The translations under genes were made by a program, and so were the position numbers. Positions 7,016 to 13,121 of a stretch of DNA of 13,121 nt are shown here, in pieces. The first letter of the stretch is position 1; every line of letters begins with the position of its first letter. Under the pieces are notes generated by a model. The model saw nothing but the letters and a program-made list of their open reading frames with translations. It was not told where the DNA came from and did no database searches. This DNA comes from Pseudomonadota bacterium. GTDB taxonomy: Bacteria; Pseudomonadota; Gammaproteobacteria; Acidithiobacillales; Acidithiobacillaceae. The stretch covers positions 1 through 13,121 of the forward strand of contig JAKBXD010000039.1 of the NCBI GenBank assembly GCA_021840785.1, in the 5' to 3' direction.

Positions 7016-7531
7016 ATGCCAGAACAGCAGGAAAAAAATGGGATGGTGCCGCGGGAGGTGGTGGCCGGGGCTCGAGGTAGGACTCTGATTTTTTATGGCA
7101 GGCTTCTGGATCTCATTGTTATAGCATTGATCTTTGTTATGTTGCTCACCCTGCTGGGTGCATTGGCTGGGTTGATTTATGATTTTGCAGTTGCCGTGAG
7201 TACTCTGCGCGCTGCCGCGGCCGTTCAGGGCTTCACTCATGTCCACGATCTCGTTGAGAGCCTCGGACAAGGCCTTGTCGTTGATGTTCTCTCTACCTTT
7301 GTTCTTATCGAACTCTTCCGCACCTTCACAGATTATCTGGAGTTTCATCGCCTCCGCTTGCGGGTACTGGCCGAAGTGGGCATCGTTTTTGTTTTGCGTG
7401 AGATGTTCATCGGTCTTTATGCGCACCGCATGGATTCGCCCGTACTCCTGGCCATCGCCGCTCTTTTAGCAGTCCTGGTGGCGGCGCGGGTTGCAGCGGT
7501 CCAATTTCCACCTCGCCACAACGGGGTATAG
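7016..7531 (+). CDS. PsiE-family (phosphate-starvation-inducible E) membrane protein
   Basis: Inner-membrane protein of 171 residues with four hydrophobic segments (about 31-57, 87-105, 115-134, 142-162). The segment FRTFTDYLEFHRLRLRVLAEVGIVFVLREM (101-130, key features LEFHRLR and IVFVLRE) matches the PsiE core (..YL..HRI....I.DVAIVFVLREI). It is longer than E. coli PsiE (136 residues) through its N-terminus and a central HDLVESLGQG loop. The ATG at 7016 has AGGGA eight bases upstream; the open frame extends to 6965 without support. PsiE function is unknown. It is the last gene of the GC-rich zone and faces the porin gene convergently. Confidence 0.8.
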   Translation: MPEQQEKNGMVPREVVAGARGRTLIFYGRLLDLIVIALIFVMLLTLLGALAGLIYDFAVAVSTLRAAAAVQGFTHVHDLVESLGQGLVVDVLSTFVLIELFRTFTDYLEFHRLRLRVLAEVGIVFVLREMFIGLYAHRMDSPVLLAIAALLAVLVAARVAAVQFPPRHNGV

Positions 7532-7564
7532 CCGTCCCACATTAAATATATATTAATCAATGAG

Positions 7565-7598
7565 GGAATGGCGGGCGCCCTCGCCAATTTGCCATTCC
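7565..7598. terminator. Hairpin between convergent psiE and porin genes
   Basis: GGAATGGC (7565-7572) pairs perfectly with GCCATTCC (7591-7598) around an 18-base loop that itself contains GGGCGCCC. There is no T-tract on the plus strand. Its place between converging genes suggests a terminator or mRNA 3' end stabiliser; the lack of a T-run keeps confidence low. Confidence 0.35.
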
Positions 7599-7617
7599 TG
7601 GGGTGTCATAAAGGACC

Positions 7618-7676
7618 AACGGTAAAAGTAAGTATCGCAGGATTAACCGTTTAGCCCCTCCCCGTCTTGGGGGAAG
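7618..7676. terminator. Two further hairpins downstream of the porin gene
   Basis: AACGGT (7618-7623) pairs with ACCGTT (7646-7651), and TCCCC (7659-7663) pairs with GGGGA (7670-7674), the latter flanked by AGC/GCT. They lie 40-95 bases after the porin stop on the minus strand. Neither is followed by a clear T-tract, so factor-independent termination is only possible. The rest of 7532-7713 shows no gene. Confidence 0.3.
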
Positions 7677-7713
7677 CTACAGTTCGGGTTGCTCACTTAA
7701 AACAGTGGAGAAC

Positions 7714-9069
7714 CTAAAACATGTAAGTCAGCATAACCCTATTATAAACAAAAGTCTTGTTGTGTGGGTTGAGTGGAGCATCATGCACCAATCCTCCGTT
7801 CGCAACTTCCATTCGATCACGAACGGACAATCCTTTAAGCATGCCACCGGGAAAATAAGTAAGATCCATATAAGCATCATTACTGTTGCCATTGTAGTAT
7901 GTATGATAACGTGCAAAAGCTGTCATCAATAGAAACTGCTTGTGGAGAATATTCTGTATCCATTTCACCTTCCAGCCATTGCCCGGCCCCATTTCTACTA
8001 ATCCACGAATCATCGAAGTAGTATACAGCGGATCCGTAGCATATCCGATGGTATATGGTGAGACAATGGCACCCCCTCCAATAGCTCCGATATGGGGAAC
8101 AATCTCATTGTATGACCAAGTTAATTGGCCCTTTCCAAATATGCTAGGCGCAATGTCAAAATTAGCACCAACCTGAATACCCCAGGCACTACTATTCACT
8201 GTATTACCTATGATGTTATCAACACCTTGTGCACCCAGGCTGCTATTCAACAAGCTATTATTTTCCCACTCTCGAACGAACTGAACACCAACAAGAGGAT
8301 CAATCCCCGTCGCAGTTCTGAGAGTGTATGACCCTGAACTATAGAACATTTTCGCAAAATGATAGAAATCATAATACCAAGCCTGAGCTTTTGCACCCAA
8401 AGCGGTGGTGCTGGCGCCAAAAGCTAGAGTGCCCTGCGCCTGTGGGTCAGAATTTGGAAGTTTTGGCACACCACCATAAACAGGGTCACCACTATATCCT
8501 GTAGCGTAATATAGATTGTCTTTGTAGTAATTTGGAGACGTGCGACTTTTCCAGCGGAACTCTCTCAACGCTTCCAGCTTTACATCCGGGAGCGGGCTGT
8601 ATTGAGCGAATAAAGCTTGATAGGTAGCCGGTAAAATACGTGCATCAGAATTATTCATCCACGGGGTACTAATTATTTGATCACCCGCCCGCACGAGTAC
8701 TTTTCCTGGTTTGGCATACTGGACATATGCTTGGCCAAGGGCATTTAACGATGGCGTTAATCCCATCATGGTGGTATCAACCGTTGATGGCGAATACCCA
8801 TGAGTTCCAAGATCATTGGCTGTGTAGAAACTAACACCAACACCAAAACCGCCAAGAAATGGTGCACTTTTAATATTAAGTAGACCACCAATGGCAAAAG
8901 AAGATTGATTTGGTACATGTGTTGCGCCATAGAGACGACTAAAATAGTATGATCGCACCTGACCATATATTTTACTTTTCTGGAAGAATTGGGTTAGTGT
9001 ATCTGAATCGGCTAAAACAGGATATGATGTCGACATAAAAAAGGCGGCTAAAAATAATCTTTTATTCAT
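7714..9069 (-). CDS. OprD-family outer-membrane porin
   Basis: A channel in the outer membrane, probably for the solute taken up by the ABC importer encoded upstream in the same direction. It has 451 residues, in the usual OprD range (~420-450). The signal peptide MNKRLFLAAFFMSTSYPVLA is cleaved after residue 20. The mature protein begins DSDTLTQFFQKSKIYGQVRSYYF, the characteristic OprD start (..F..gkv.G..R.yyf.R), continues with alternating beta-strand patterns (GGFGVGVSFYTANDLG, WYYDFYHFAK) and ends in the terminal strand FVYNRVMLTYMF, with the C-terminal Phe needed for barrel assembly. The ATG at 9069 has AGAGGA eight bases upstream. It starts 56 bases after the ATPase stop and is likely the last gene of the operon. 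The DNA is AT-rich compared with the left half. Substrate unknown. Confidence 0.9.
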   Translation of the reverse strand: MNKRLFLAAFFMSTSYPVLADSDTLTQFFQKSKIYGQVRSYYFSRLYGATHVPNQSSFAIGGLLNIKSAPFLGGFGVGVSFYTANDLGTHGYSPSTVDTTMMGLTPSLNALGQAYVQYAKPGKVLVRAGDQIISTPWMNNSDARILPATYQALFAQYSPLPDVKLEALREFRWKSRTSPNYYKDNLYYATGYSGDPVYGGVPKLPNSDPQAQGTLAFGASTTALGAKAQAWYYDFYHFAKMFYSSGSYTLRTATGIDPLVGVQFVREWENNSLLNSSLGAQGVDNIIGNTVNSSAWGIQVGANFDIAPSIFGKGQLTWSYNEIVPHIGAIGGGAIVSPYTIGYATDPLYTTSMIRGLVEMGPGNGWKVKWIQNILHKQFLLMTAFARYHTYYNGNSNDAYMDLTYFPGGMLKGLSVRDRMEVANGGLVHDAPLNPHNKTFVYNRVMLTYMF

Positions 9070-9125
9070 CCTATAAATCCTCTTGATATAACTAAAATTT
9101 TTTATTTCGATCAGTTTTTTCTTTA

Positions 9126-9917
9126 CTAAGCAGACAGTAGTGTAAGGCAGCGACTTTTCAATTCGTGTGTTCGTTCTGCAGATCGTTCTATAGACTCATT
9201 ATGAGTCTTATTGGTCTCTATGATTGAGGAAATTGAGCCGGATCTCTGCGATATAATAACGACCCGTTGGCTAAGGCGAATTGCTTCATCTACATCATGA
9301 GTAACAAATACAATGGTAACGTGTGTGTTCTGCCATATAGACAACAAACTATCTTGCAATGATACTCTCATTTGCGCATCCAACGCACCAAACGGCTCAT
9401 CCATCAATAACACGGCAGGTTTATTAGCCAGGGCACGCGCTATTTCAGCGCGGTGTTGCATTCCGCCAGAAAGCATTTTAGGGTAATAGTTTTCATAGCC
9501 TGAAAGTCCAACAAGTTCGATATATTCATCTGCAAGCTTGTCTGATACAACCCTTCCTGCACCCCGTCGCATAGGCCCAAATCGCACATTTTCCTTAACC
9601 GTTTTCCATGGGAAAAGCGTATGCTGTTGAAAAACTATGCCGAGGTCAGCACTTGGAGTTTTTATTTCAACCCCATCAAGAAGGATGCTGCCAGATAATG
9701 GTTTGTAGTGTCCACCTATTGCATTTAACAGGGTGCTTTTCCCACAGCCGGATGAGCCAATAAGAGACGTGAATGATCCGGCGCCAAGGGTTAAAGATAG
9801 GTCTTTTATGACAGTTCTGGTATCCAAACCGGATTTATATCCCAGGCAAACATGTTGAATTTCAATATGTCCAATGTCTTCCATAGTTATAGCCTCATTT
9901 ACGTGCTTGCAGCTCAT
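9126..9917 (-). CDS. ABC importer ATPase, NitT/TauT (SsuB/TauB/NrtD) type
   Basis: Cytoplasmic ATPase that powers the permease encoded just upstream. It has 263 residues, normal for the family. Seen: Walker A GSSGCGKST (54-62), Q-loop VFQQHTLFPW (95-104), signature LSGGMQHRAEIARAL (149-163), Walker B VLLMDEP (169-175), D-loop GALD (177-180) and H-loop VFVTHD (204-208 region). All key residues are present. The GIVFQQ..LFPW and LSGGMQ forms are typical of sulfonate/taurine/nitrate importers. The ATG at 9917 overlaps the permease stop (ATGA), which suggests coupling, but has no ribosome site; the ATG at 9884 (residue 12) has GAGG eight bases upstream and may be the true start. The exact substrate cannot be told from this subunit. 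Confidence 0.93.
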   Translation of the reverse strand: MSCKHVNEAITMEDIGHIEIQHVCLGYKSGLDTRTVIKDLSLTLGAGSFTSLIGSSGCGKSTLLNAIGGHYKPLSGSILLDGVEIKTPSADLGIVFQQHTLFPWKTVKENVRFGPMRRGAGRVVSDKLADEYIELVGLSGYENYYPKMLSGGMQHRAEIARALANKPAVLLMDEPFGALDAQMRVSLQDSLLSIWQNTHVTIVFVTHDVDEAIRLSQRVVIISQRSGSISSIIETNKTHNESIERSAERTHELKSRCLTLLSA

Positions 9918-10798
9918 TCAGACCATGGAACAATCTTACGTTTAATAAGATATATTGCCCCAGATGTGATGGAACTCAGAATGCCAATCGTAAGCATTCC
10001 GACAATAATATTTCCATATTGAATCAGTTCATATGATTCCCATGTAAAATACCCTATCCCATATCTTCCACTGATCATTTCCCCGGCCAGAAGAGCAAAC
10101 CATGCGGCACCCATCCCCAGTGCCATCCCAACAGTGATATTAGGAATCGCGTAGGGAATTACCACGTGAAATAATACACTTATACGATTGGCACCTAGTG
10201 ATCTTGCTGCCTTGACTAATTCTATGGGTACCCGCTTTACTCCATCCCACGTATTCAGAACAATGGGAAAGACCGCGCCAAGGAAAGTGATAAATACGAT
10301 GCTTTGCTCTGTTGTGGGCCACATAAGAATCGACATTGGAACCCACGCAATGGCTGGTATTGGTCGCATTATCTCAATATACGGCGCAATTATCAGGCGA
10401 AGTATGGCACTATAACCCAAGGCGACACCGACAGTAACACCGACAAGAGATCCTATAGTGAATGCCAGAGCTATTCGGTAGAGGCTCCAATAAATATCTT
10501 TCCAGTACGTTTTGGTAACAACCACATTCAAAAAAGATTTATAGACATGCAATGGTGATGGGATATTTGAGAAGTCGAGGATTATATCCGCGTGAGTTTG
10601 AGTTAATCCCTGCCAAGCTAGAAGACCTACCATGATTGACAGCAACGGGATAACAAAGATGCGCACGGAATGCTTCCCAATATAAAATAACCTGACTATG
10701 TAATCCAGCCAATAGTTAACGGAAAATGATGATGTTTTCATCACGTGATCATTGAAAGTCTGCGGTTTATGATCCTGTTCATGATCTGAAGCAATCAT
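9914..10798 (-). CDS. ABC importer permease, NitT/TauT (SsuC/TauC/NrtB) type
   Basis: Inner-membrane subunit forming the transport path, presumably as a homodimer. It has 294 residues with a long polar N-terminus (about 1-45) and six hydrophobic segments from about 47 to 285. The conserved EAA loop that contacts the ATPase is at about 193-221 (ELVKAARSLGANRISVLF... then IPYAIPNI), with the family's SLGA. The sequences PIPAIAWVPMSILMWP and GLGAAWFALLAGEM-like GMGAAWFALLAGEMI are typical of TauC/SsuC proteins. Start: ATG 10798 has GTGAGGA with AGGA about six bases upstream; the frame could open at GTG 10810 but that GTG lies within the ribosome site. It follows the binding-protein gene after 101 bases that hold a nested inverted repeat, and overlaps the ATPase start by four bases. 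Confidence 0.92.
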   Translation of the reverse strand: MIASDHEQDHKPQTFNDHVMKTSSFSVNYWLDYIVRLFYIGKHSVRIFVIPLLSIMVGLLAWQGLTQTHADIILDFSNIPSPLHVYKSFLNVVVTKTYWKDIYWSLYRIALAFTIGSLVGVTVGVALGYSAILRLIIAPYIEIMRPIPAIAWVPMSILMWPTTEQSIVFITFLGAVFPIVLNTWDGVKRVPIELVKAARSLGANRISVLFHVVIPYAIPNITVGMALGMGAAWFALLAGEMISGRYGIGYFTWESYELIQYGNIIVGMLTIGILSSITSGAIYLIKRKIVPWSE

Positions 10799-10827
10799 TA
10801 TAGTCCTCACATATCTTGTGAATAATT

Positions 10828-10873
10828 ATGGCGACGACCATCATCATGATGATAATCAGAATAGTATCGCCAT
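10828..10873 (-). repeat. Nested inverted repeat between binding-protein and permease genes
   Basis: Outer arms ATGGCGA (10828-10834) and TCGCCAT (10867-10873) enclose a perfect 14-base palindrome ATCATCATGATGAT (10840-10853). In the transcript this would form a stem after the binding-protein stop. In other importers such intercistronic hairpins protect the binding-protein mRNA and raise its level above that of the membrane subunits; that role is inferred here. Confidence 0.55.
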
Positions 10874-10899
10874 GTTACTTTGATCATCCTTTTGGATAG

Positions 10900-12246
10900 C
10901 TATACTGCAGAAAGAATCTGTTTATAGCTGTAGACGGGGGTGCCGTGCGCGTCATTTTTTGCGCCTTCTTCCGTCATGTAGGCAGTGTAGTTGTTGCCGT
11001 TCTTTATATAGTATGCATAATTGCCAAATAACTTAAGCCCAGTTGTATGGTCATACACATAAGTAGCATAAATTTTCTTATGCGACTCAATATCTGCTTT
11101 TGCGGCTATCAGCATTGATCTTACGGACTTATACTTTTGTATTCCACTACCCTGAACCCATATTTCAGGAGGGAGGGCGATATTGTTTTTAGGGTTGTAG
11201 GCACCGGCACTTGCCGCGCTGTATTTTAATCCTAATTGTTTATATGCTGTTTCCTGATATTTAGGATTAACCCAGTCTTTAAAATTAAGAGTGGGAATAC
11301 TCGCATTTTTAGCTAAAATAGTGTGATCATATTGTAGTGTTTTTACCCATTTTTGGGTAATGGCCGGATCCATGGTAAGGTACCCGCCGCGACTAAAATA
11401 TAGGTAAAGGACTTCTTTAGGCATCATCGTCCATTTTGCGATAGTTTTGCTTGCATTATATGGATTGTTCGTTATCCACTGGTCTGCTTCTATTACTGCC
11501 TTATCGTACGCAACGACAATTTCAGGATATTTTTTGGCAAACGATGCGGTTACTACAGCGCCATGAAGGTATGGAACATGCGTTTCCTCACCGTTGTAAA
11601 TCATTCTGCCAACTTTTTTATATTCCATGTCCTCTGATATTGGGCAGAAATCAGCATGCGCGGGTATTTTGTTTGCCGTAATGGCTGCGATACCGGCCAT
11701 TGGGCTTTGGTTTACAATATGAAAAGACGAGAATGGTATGTGATTGTCTGCAGCCATTTCATAGAGCATTCCCCACGCTGAACTCCCGACAGGAGTCGAG
11801 ATTGTTTTTCCTTCCAACTCTTTTACATTGGTTATTTTGGAATTAATAGGCACGACGATGCCATTACCTGCGCCATCCAGGTTGTACCCTGTCATCGTAA
11901 TCAAATAGGTTCTTTCTGTTGATGTTTGTTGAAACTTCGCACCGTTCACTATCAATGGATAATCACCCATCGTTCCGAAATCAAGCTTGCCGGCCATCAT
12001 CATATTTGTTATGGGAGCCCCGGAACCATAATCCCGCCATATTATATGATATTTAACGCCTGCGTATTTACCTGTATGGGGTAGATATTTTTGCAACAGA
12101 TCCAGCCCCTTTAACACCGTTCCAGCCGGGTATGTATCTGTACACATGGATTGGTAGCCAATACTTATTGTTATCGTTTTAGAGAAGGCGGGCGATGCTG
12201 CAATCACCGAGATTGCTGTAACTATACAGAGCGATAGGCGTAACAT
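10900..12246 (-). CDS. Periplasmic substrate-binding protein of a NitT/TauT-type ABC importer, with C-terminal extension
   Basis: Captures the solute in the periplasm for the permease/ATPase encoded downstream. It has 448 residues from the ATG at 12246, chosen for GGAGG seven bases upstream and because it directly opens a signal peptide (MLRLSLCIVTAISVIAASPAFS, cleavage after about residue 22); an upstream in-frame start at 12312 would add 22 residues before it. The mature part begins KTITISIGYQ and carries family landmarks: MMAGKLDFGTMGDYPLIVNGA (about 82-102), GNGIVVPINSKITNVKELEGKTISTPVGSSAWG (about 127-159) and AHADFCPIS. These match sulfonate/taurine/nitrate-type binding proteins. Those proteins are normally ~300-340 residues, so about 90-100 C-terminal residues are extra (see findings). 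A sigma-54-type promoter lies upstream. The ligand is unknown; sulfonate, nitrate/cyanate-like ions or a small organic nitrogen compound are possibilities. Confidence 0.9.
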   Translation of the reverse strand: MLRLSLCIVTAISVIAASPAFSKTITISIGYQSMCTDTYPAGTVLKGLDLLQKYLPHTGKYAGVKYHIIWRDYGSGAPITNMMMAGKLDFGTMGDYPLIVNGAKFQQTSTERTYLITMTGYNLDGAGNGIVVPINSKITNVKELEGKTISTPVGSSAWGMLYEMAADNHIPFSSFHIVNQSPMAGIAAITANKIPAHADFCPISEDMEYKKVGRMIYNGEETHVPYLHGAVVTASFAKKYPEIVVAYDKAVIEADQWITNNPYNASKTIAKWTMMPKEVLYLYFSRGGYLTMDPAITQKWVKTLQYDHTILAKNASIPTLNFKDWVNPKYQETAYKQLGLKYSAASAGAYNPKNNIALPPEIWVQGSGIQKYKSVRSMLIAAKADIESHKKIYATYVYDHTTGLKLFGNYAYYIKNGNNYTAYMTEEGAKNDAHGTPVYSYKQILSAV

Positions 12247-12287
12247 TTGTGAACCTCCAGCATGTGGGAACCTGTACCTACAGGCTA

Positions 12288-12303
12288 AGCAATCCTTGTG
12301 CCA
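12288..12303 (-). promoter_or_regulatory. Sigma-54 (RpoN) -24/-12 promoter of the uptake operon
   Basis: On the minus strand the sequence reads TGGCACA-AGGA-TTGCT, matching the consensus TGGCACG-N4-TTGCW with one mismatch, and the invariant GG and GC are exactly ten bases apart. The expected transcript start is near 12278, giving a leader of about 30 bases that contains the GGAGG ribosome site before the ATG at 12246. It requires an activator of the NtrC type, whose gene is not in this window. Confidence 0.72.
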
Positions 12304-12364
12304 GTCCCGCAATCCCTGAGGAGATTGTAAAAAGTCAAAAAAAACAGGATGGTGTAATCAGTTA

Positions 12365-12442
12365 GAATTGCTTCATATGCCATTCAGGTGCACTATAGCT
12401 GTGCGTCGCGCTTCAATTTTGTGCGTCTGCATGGTGCAATTC
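12365..12442. promoter_or_regulatory. Direct and inverted repeats upstream of the sigma-54 promoter
   Basis: Seen: TGTGCGTC twice, at 12400-12407 and 12420-12427 (20 bases start to start, two helical turns); GGTGCA twice, at 12387-12392 and 12433-12438; and an inverted pair GAATTGC (12365-12371) / GCAATTC (12436-12442). They lie about 60-140 bases upstream of the -24 element, the usual place for activator binding. Function is inferred. Confidence 0.4.
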
Positions 12443-12453
12443 AAGCTGTAGAA

Positions 12454-12501
12454 ATATTCTCGATAGAATATACAGTGGGCATGCGCCCAGCATTATGCTG
12501 G
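12454..12501. repeat. Three tandem palindromes upstream of the uptake operon
   Basis: ATATTCT-CGAT-AGAATAT (12454-12471), GGGC-ATGC-GCCC (12477-12488) and CCAGCAT-T-ATGCTGG (12487-12501) are perfect inverted repeats placed end to end. They are downstream of the zinc-ribbon gene stop and 150-200 bases upstream of the sigma-54 promoter. They may be regulator sites or 3' hairpins of the upstream transcript; there is no T-tract to favour a simple terminator. Confidence 0.5.
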
Positions 12502-12527
12502 TTCTCACGAATGTCGAAATTCTAATA

Positions 12528-12815
12528 TCAACCAGATTTCCATCTCTTCAACGTGCTTAGGCGCATGATCAAGTATAGTTTGATAAATCTGTTCACTTTT
12601 CTCTCTGATAATAATTTTCTTACCTTGCACTTCATTTCCTGTAGAGTGAGGTTTTTGTCAATAAATGATGTGCCATCATGACAAAATGAACAATATATGC
12701 CAGAGGGTGAGTTATTTTTATCAAATCGCAGCGGCATTCCACAACTCTGACAACGATTTGCTTCGTCATGAATGTGAACCAAAAGATATTTTTGGAGTGC
12801 TGATAATGTCTTCAT
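12528..12815 (-). CDS. Small zinc-ribbon protein (putative zinc ribbon domain)
   Basis: A 95-residue protein with four cysteines in the pattern C22-x2-C25 ... C42-x2-C45: RCQSCGMPLRFD, then GIYCSFCHDGTSF. The CQSCGMPL / YC..C..G.F......T..EM layout is that of the putative zinc-ribbon family found in many small bacterial proteins of unknown role, so one bound zinc is likely. The C-terminal part (about 57-95) is basic and probably helical. The ATG at 12815 lies four bases after the stop of the upstream oxidoreductase gene on the same strand, so they may be co-transcribed, although there is no good ribosome site and this gene is much AT-richer than that neighbour. Biological function unknown. 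Confidence 0.75.
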   Translation of the reverse strand: MKTLSALQKYLLVHIHDEANRCQSCGMPLRFDKNNSPSGIYCSFCHDGTSFIDKNLTLQEMKCKVRKLLSERKVNRFIKLYLIMRLSTLKRWKSG

Positions 12816-12819
12816 GTAA

Positions 12820-13121
12820 TCATTGACGCCTTTTGTTATCTGTTAGCACCATATTTAGCCATTTACTGGATAGATACTCCAGCAGGCGATTTTGACTTTG
12901 TCGTGCGGTGAGGTTATCGAGGTCCACCCAGGCCAGGGGCTGATCCTGCTGCGCGCAGGAGAACACCGCCTTGGTGCGCTGTCCCGTCTCCGGGTCGATC
13001 TGCCATTGCAGACACTGGGCGCAAACCCCTTTGAGCATGCACTGCATGGGGCTGCCCACCGTCGCGGTAGCCTCCAGATCCGCCCGGAAATAAGGCTGTA
13101 ACTCCGCCTTCAGCGCCTTTT
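12820..13121 (-). CDS. C-terminal end of a flavin/iron-sulfur-type oxidoreductase, N-terminus beyond window
   Basis: The frame is open from the right edge to TGA at 12820-12822, so only about 99 C-terminal residues are visible. Landmarks: SPMQCMLKGVCAQCLQW, with three cysteines spaced C-x6-C-x2-C, then DPETGQRTKAVFSCAQQDQPL with a fourth cysteine. This resembles the C-terminal cysteine cluster of PyrK/ferredoxin-NADP reductase-like modules, including those fused to or paired with glutamate-synthase-type FAD oxidoreductases; the four cysteines could bind a 2Fe-2S cluster (family inference). The last ~25 residues (..LSSKWLNMVLTDNKRRQ) are encoded by abruptly AT-rich DNA, so the native 3' end may have been replaced at the island edge. 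The family call is tentative because most of the protein is off-window. Confidence 0.6.
   Translation of the reverse strand, partial: KALKAELQPYFRADLEATATVGSPMQCMLKGVCAQCLQWQIDPETGQRTKAVFSCAQQDQPLAWVDLDNLTARQSQNRLLEYLSSKWLNMVLTDNKRRQ

Noticed and set aside
7705..8331. Plus-strand open frames inside the porin region
   Set aside because: Antisense shadows of the OprD-type gene, which has a signal peptide and terminal beta-strand.
12487..12501. Palindrome as a factor-independent terminator of the zinc-ribbon gene
   Set aside because: No T-tract follows on the minus strand and the loop is a single base, so a binding site is at least as likely; kept only as a repeat.
7532..12880. Possible attachment-site direct repeats at the edges of the AT-rich segment
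   Set aside because: Only matches of about seven bases were found (for example TTTAGCC), which is chance level; no integrase or transposase gene is present.
1..13121. CRISPR arrays, tRNA or rRNA genes
   Set aside because: No regularly spaced repeats and no tRNA- or rRNA-like sequence were recognised by eye on either strand.

Overview
The window looks like chromosomal DNA of an acidophilic, chemolithotrophic proteobacterium, most likely Acidithiobacillus or a close relative. This is inferred from gene content and protein style (OmpR/EnvZ-like pair, divergent Nramp, PspA/YbjQ/DUF4124 cluster, PsiE); no rRNA or marker gene settles it. There are two compositional zones. Positions 1 to about 7530 are mostly GC-rich core-like DNA. 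From about 7540 to 12880 the DNA is clearly AT-richer and carries a substrate-uptake operon. The last ~240 bases return to GC-rich DNA.

Left region: a NodT-type outer-membrane efflux lipoprotein (minus strand, cut by the left edge) is divergent from an OmpR/EnvZ-like two-component pair (1349-3336). The intergenic region holds several GTTACA/TGTAAC half-sites, suggesting the regulator controls efflux and itself. An Nramp-family metal transporter with an unusual metal site (3433-4707) follows, behind a sigma-70 promoter overlapped by a Fur-box-like sequence. Then come a PspA/IM30 membrane-stress protein, a broken YbjQ-like gene (internal deletion plus frame change) and a secreted DUF4124 protein, all tightly spaced. 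A small minus-strand membrane protein, a ~465-base stretch with no assignable gene, and a PsiE-family membrane protein close this half.

Right region: a minus-strand operon encodes a periplasmic substrate-binding protein, an ABC permease, an ABC ATPase (NitT/TauT/SsuABC type) and an OprD-family outer-membrane porin, that is, a complete route from the outside to the cytoplasm for one unknown small solute. Upstream of the binding protein is a match to the sigma-54 (-24/-12) promoter, preceded by spaced direct repeats and three tandem palindromes that could be activator sites. The binding protein has an unusual C-terminal extension of about 90-100 residues. A nested inverted repeat lies between the binding-protein and permease genes. 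Beyond the operon are a small four-cysteine zinc-ribbon protein and the 3' end of a cysteine-containing flavin/iron-sulfur-type oxidoreductase cut by the right edge.

The most interesting candidate system is this sigma-54-controlled, porin-coupled ABC importer of unknown substrate on an apparently acquired AT-rich segment.
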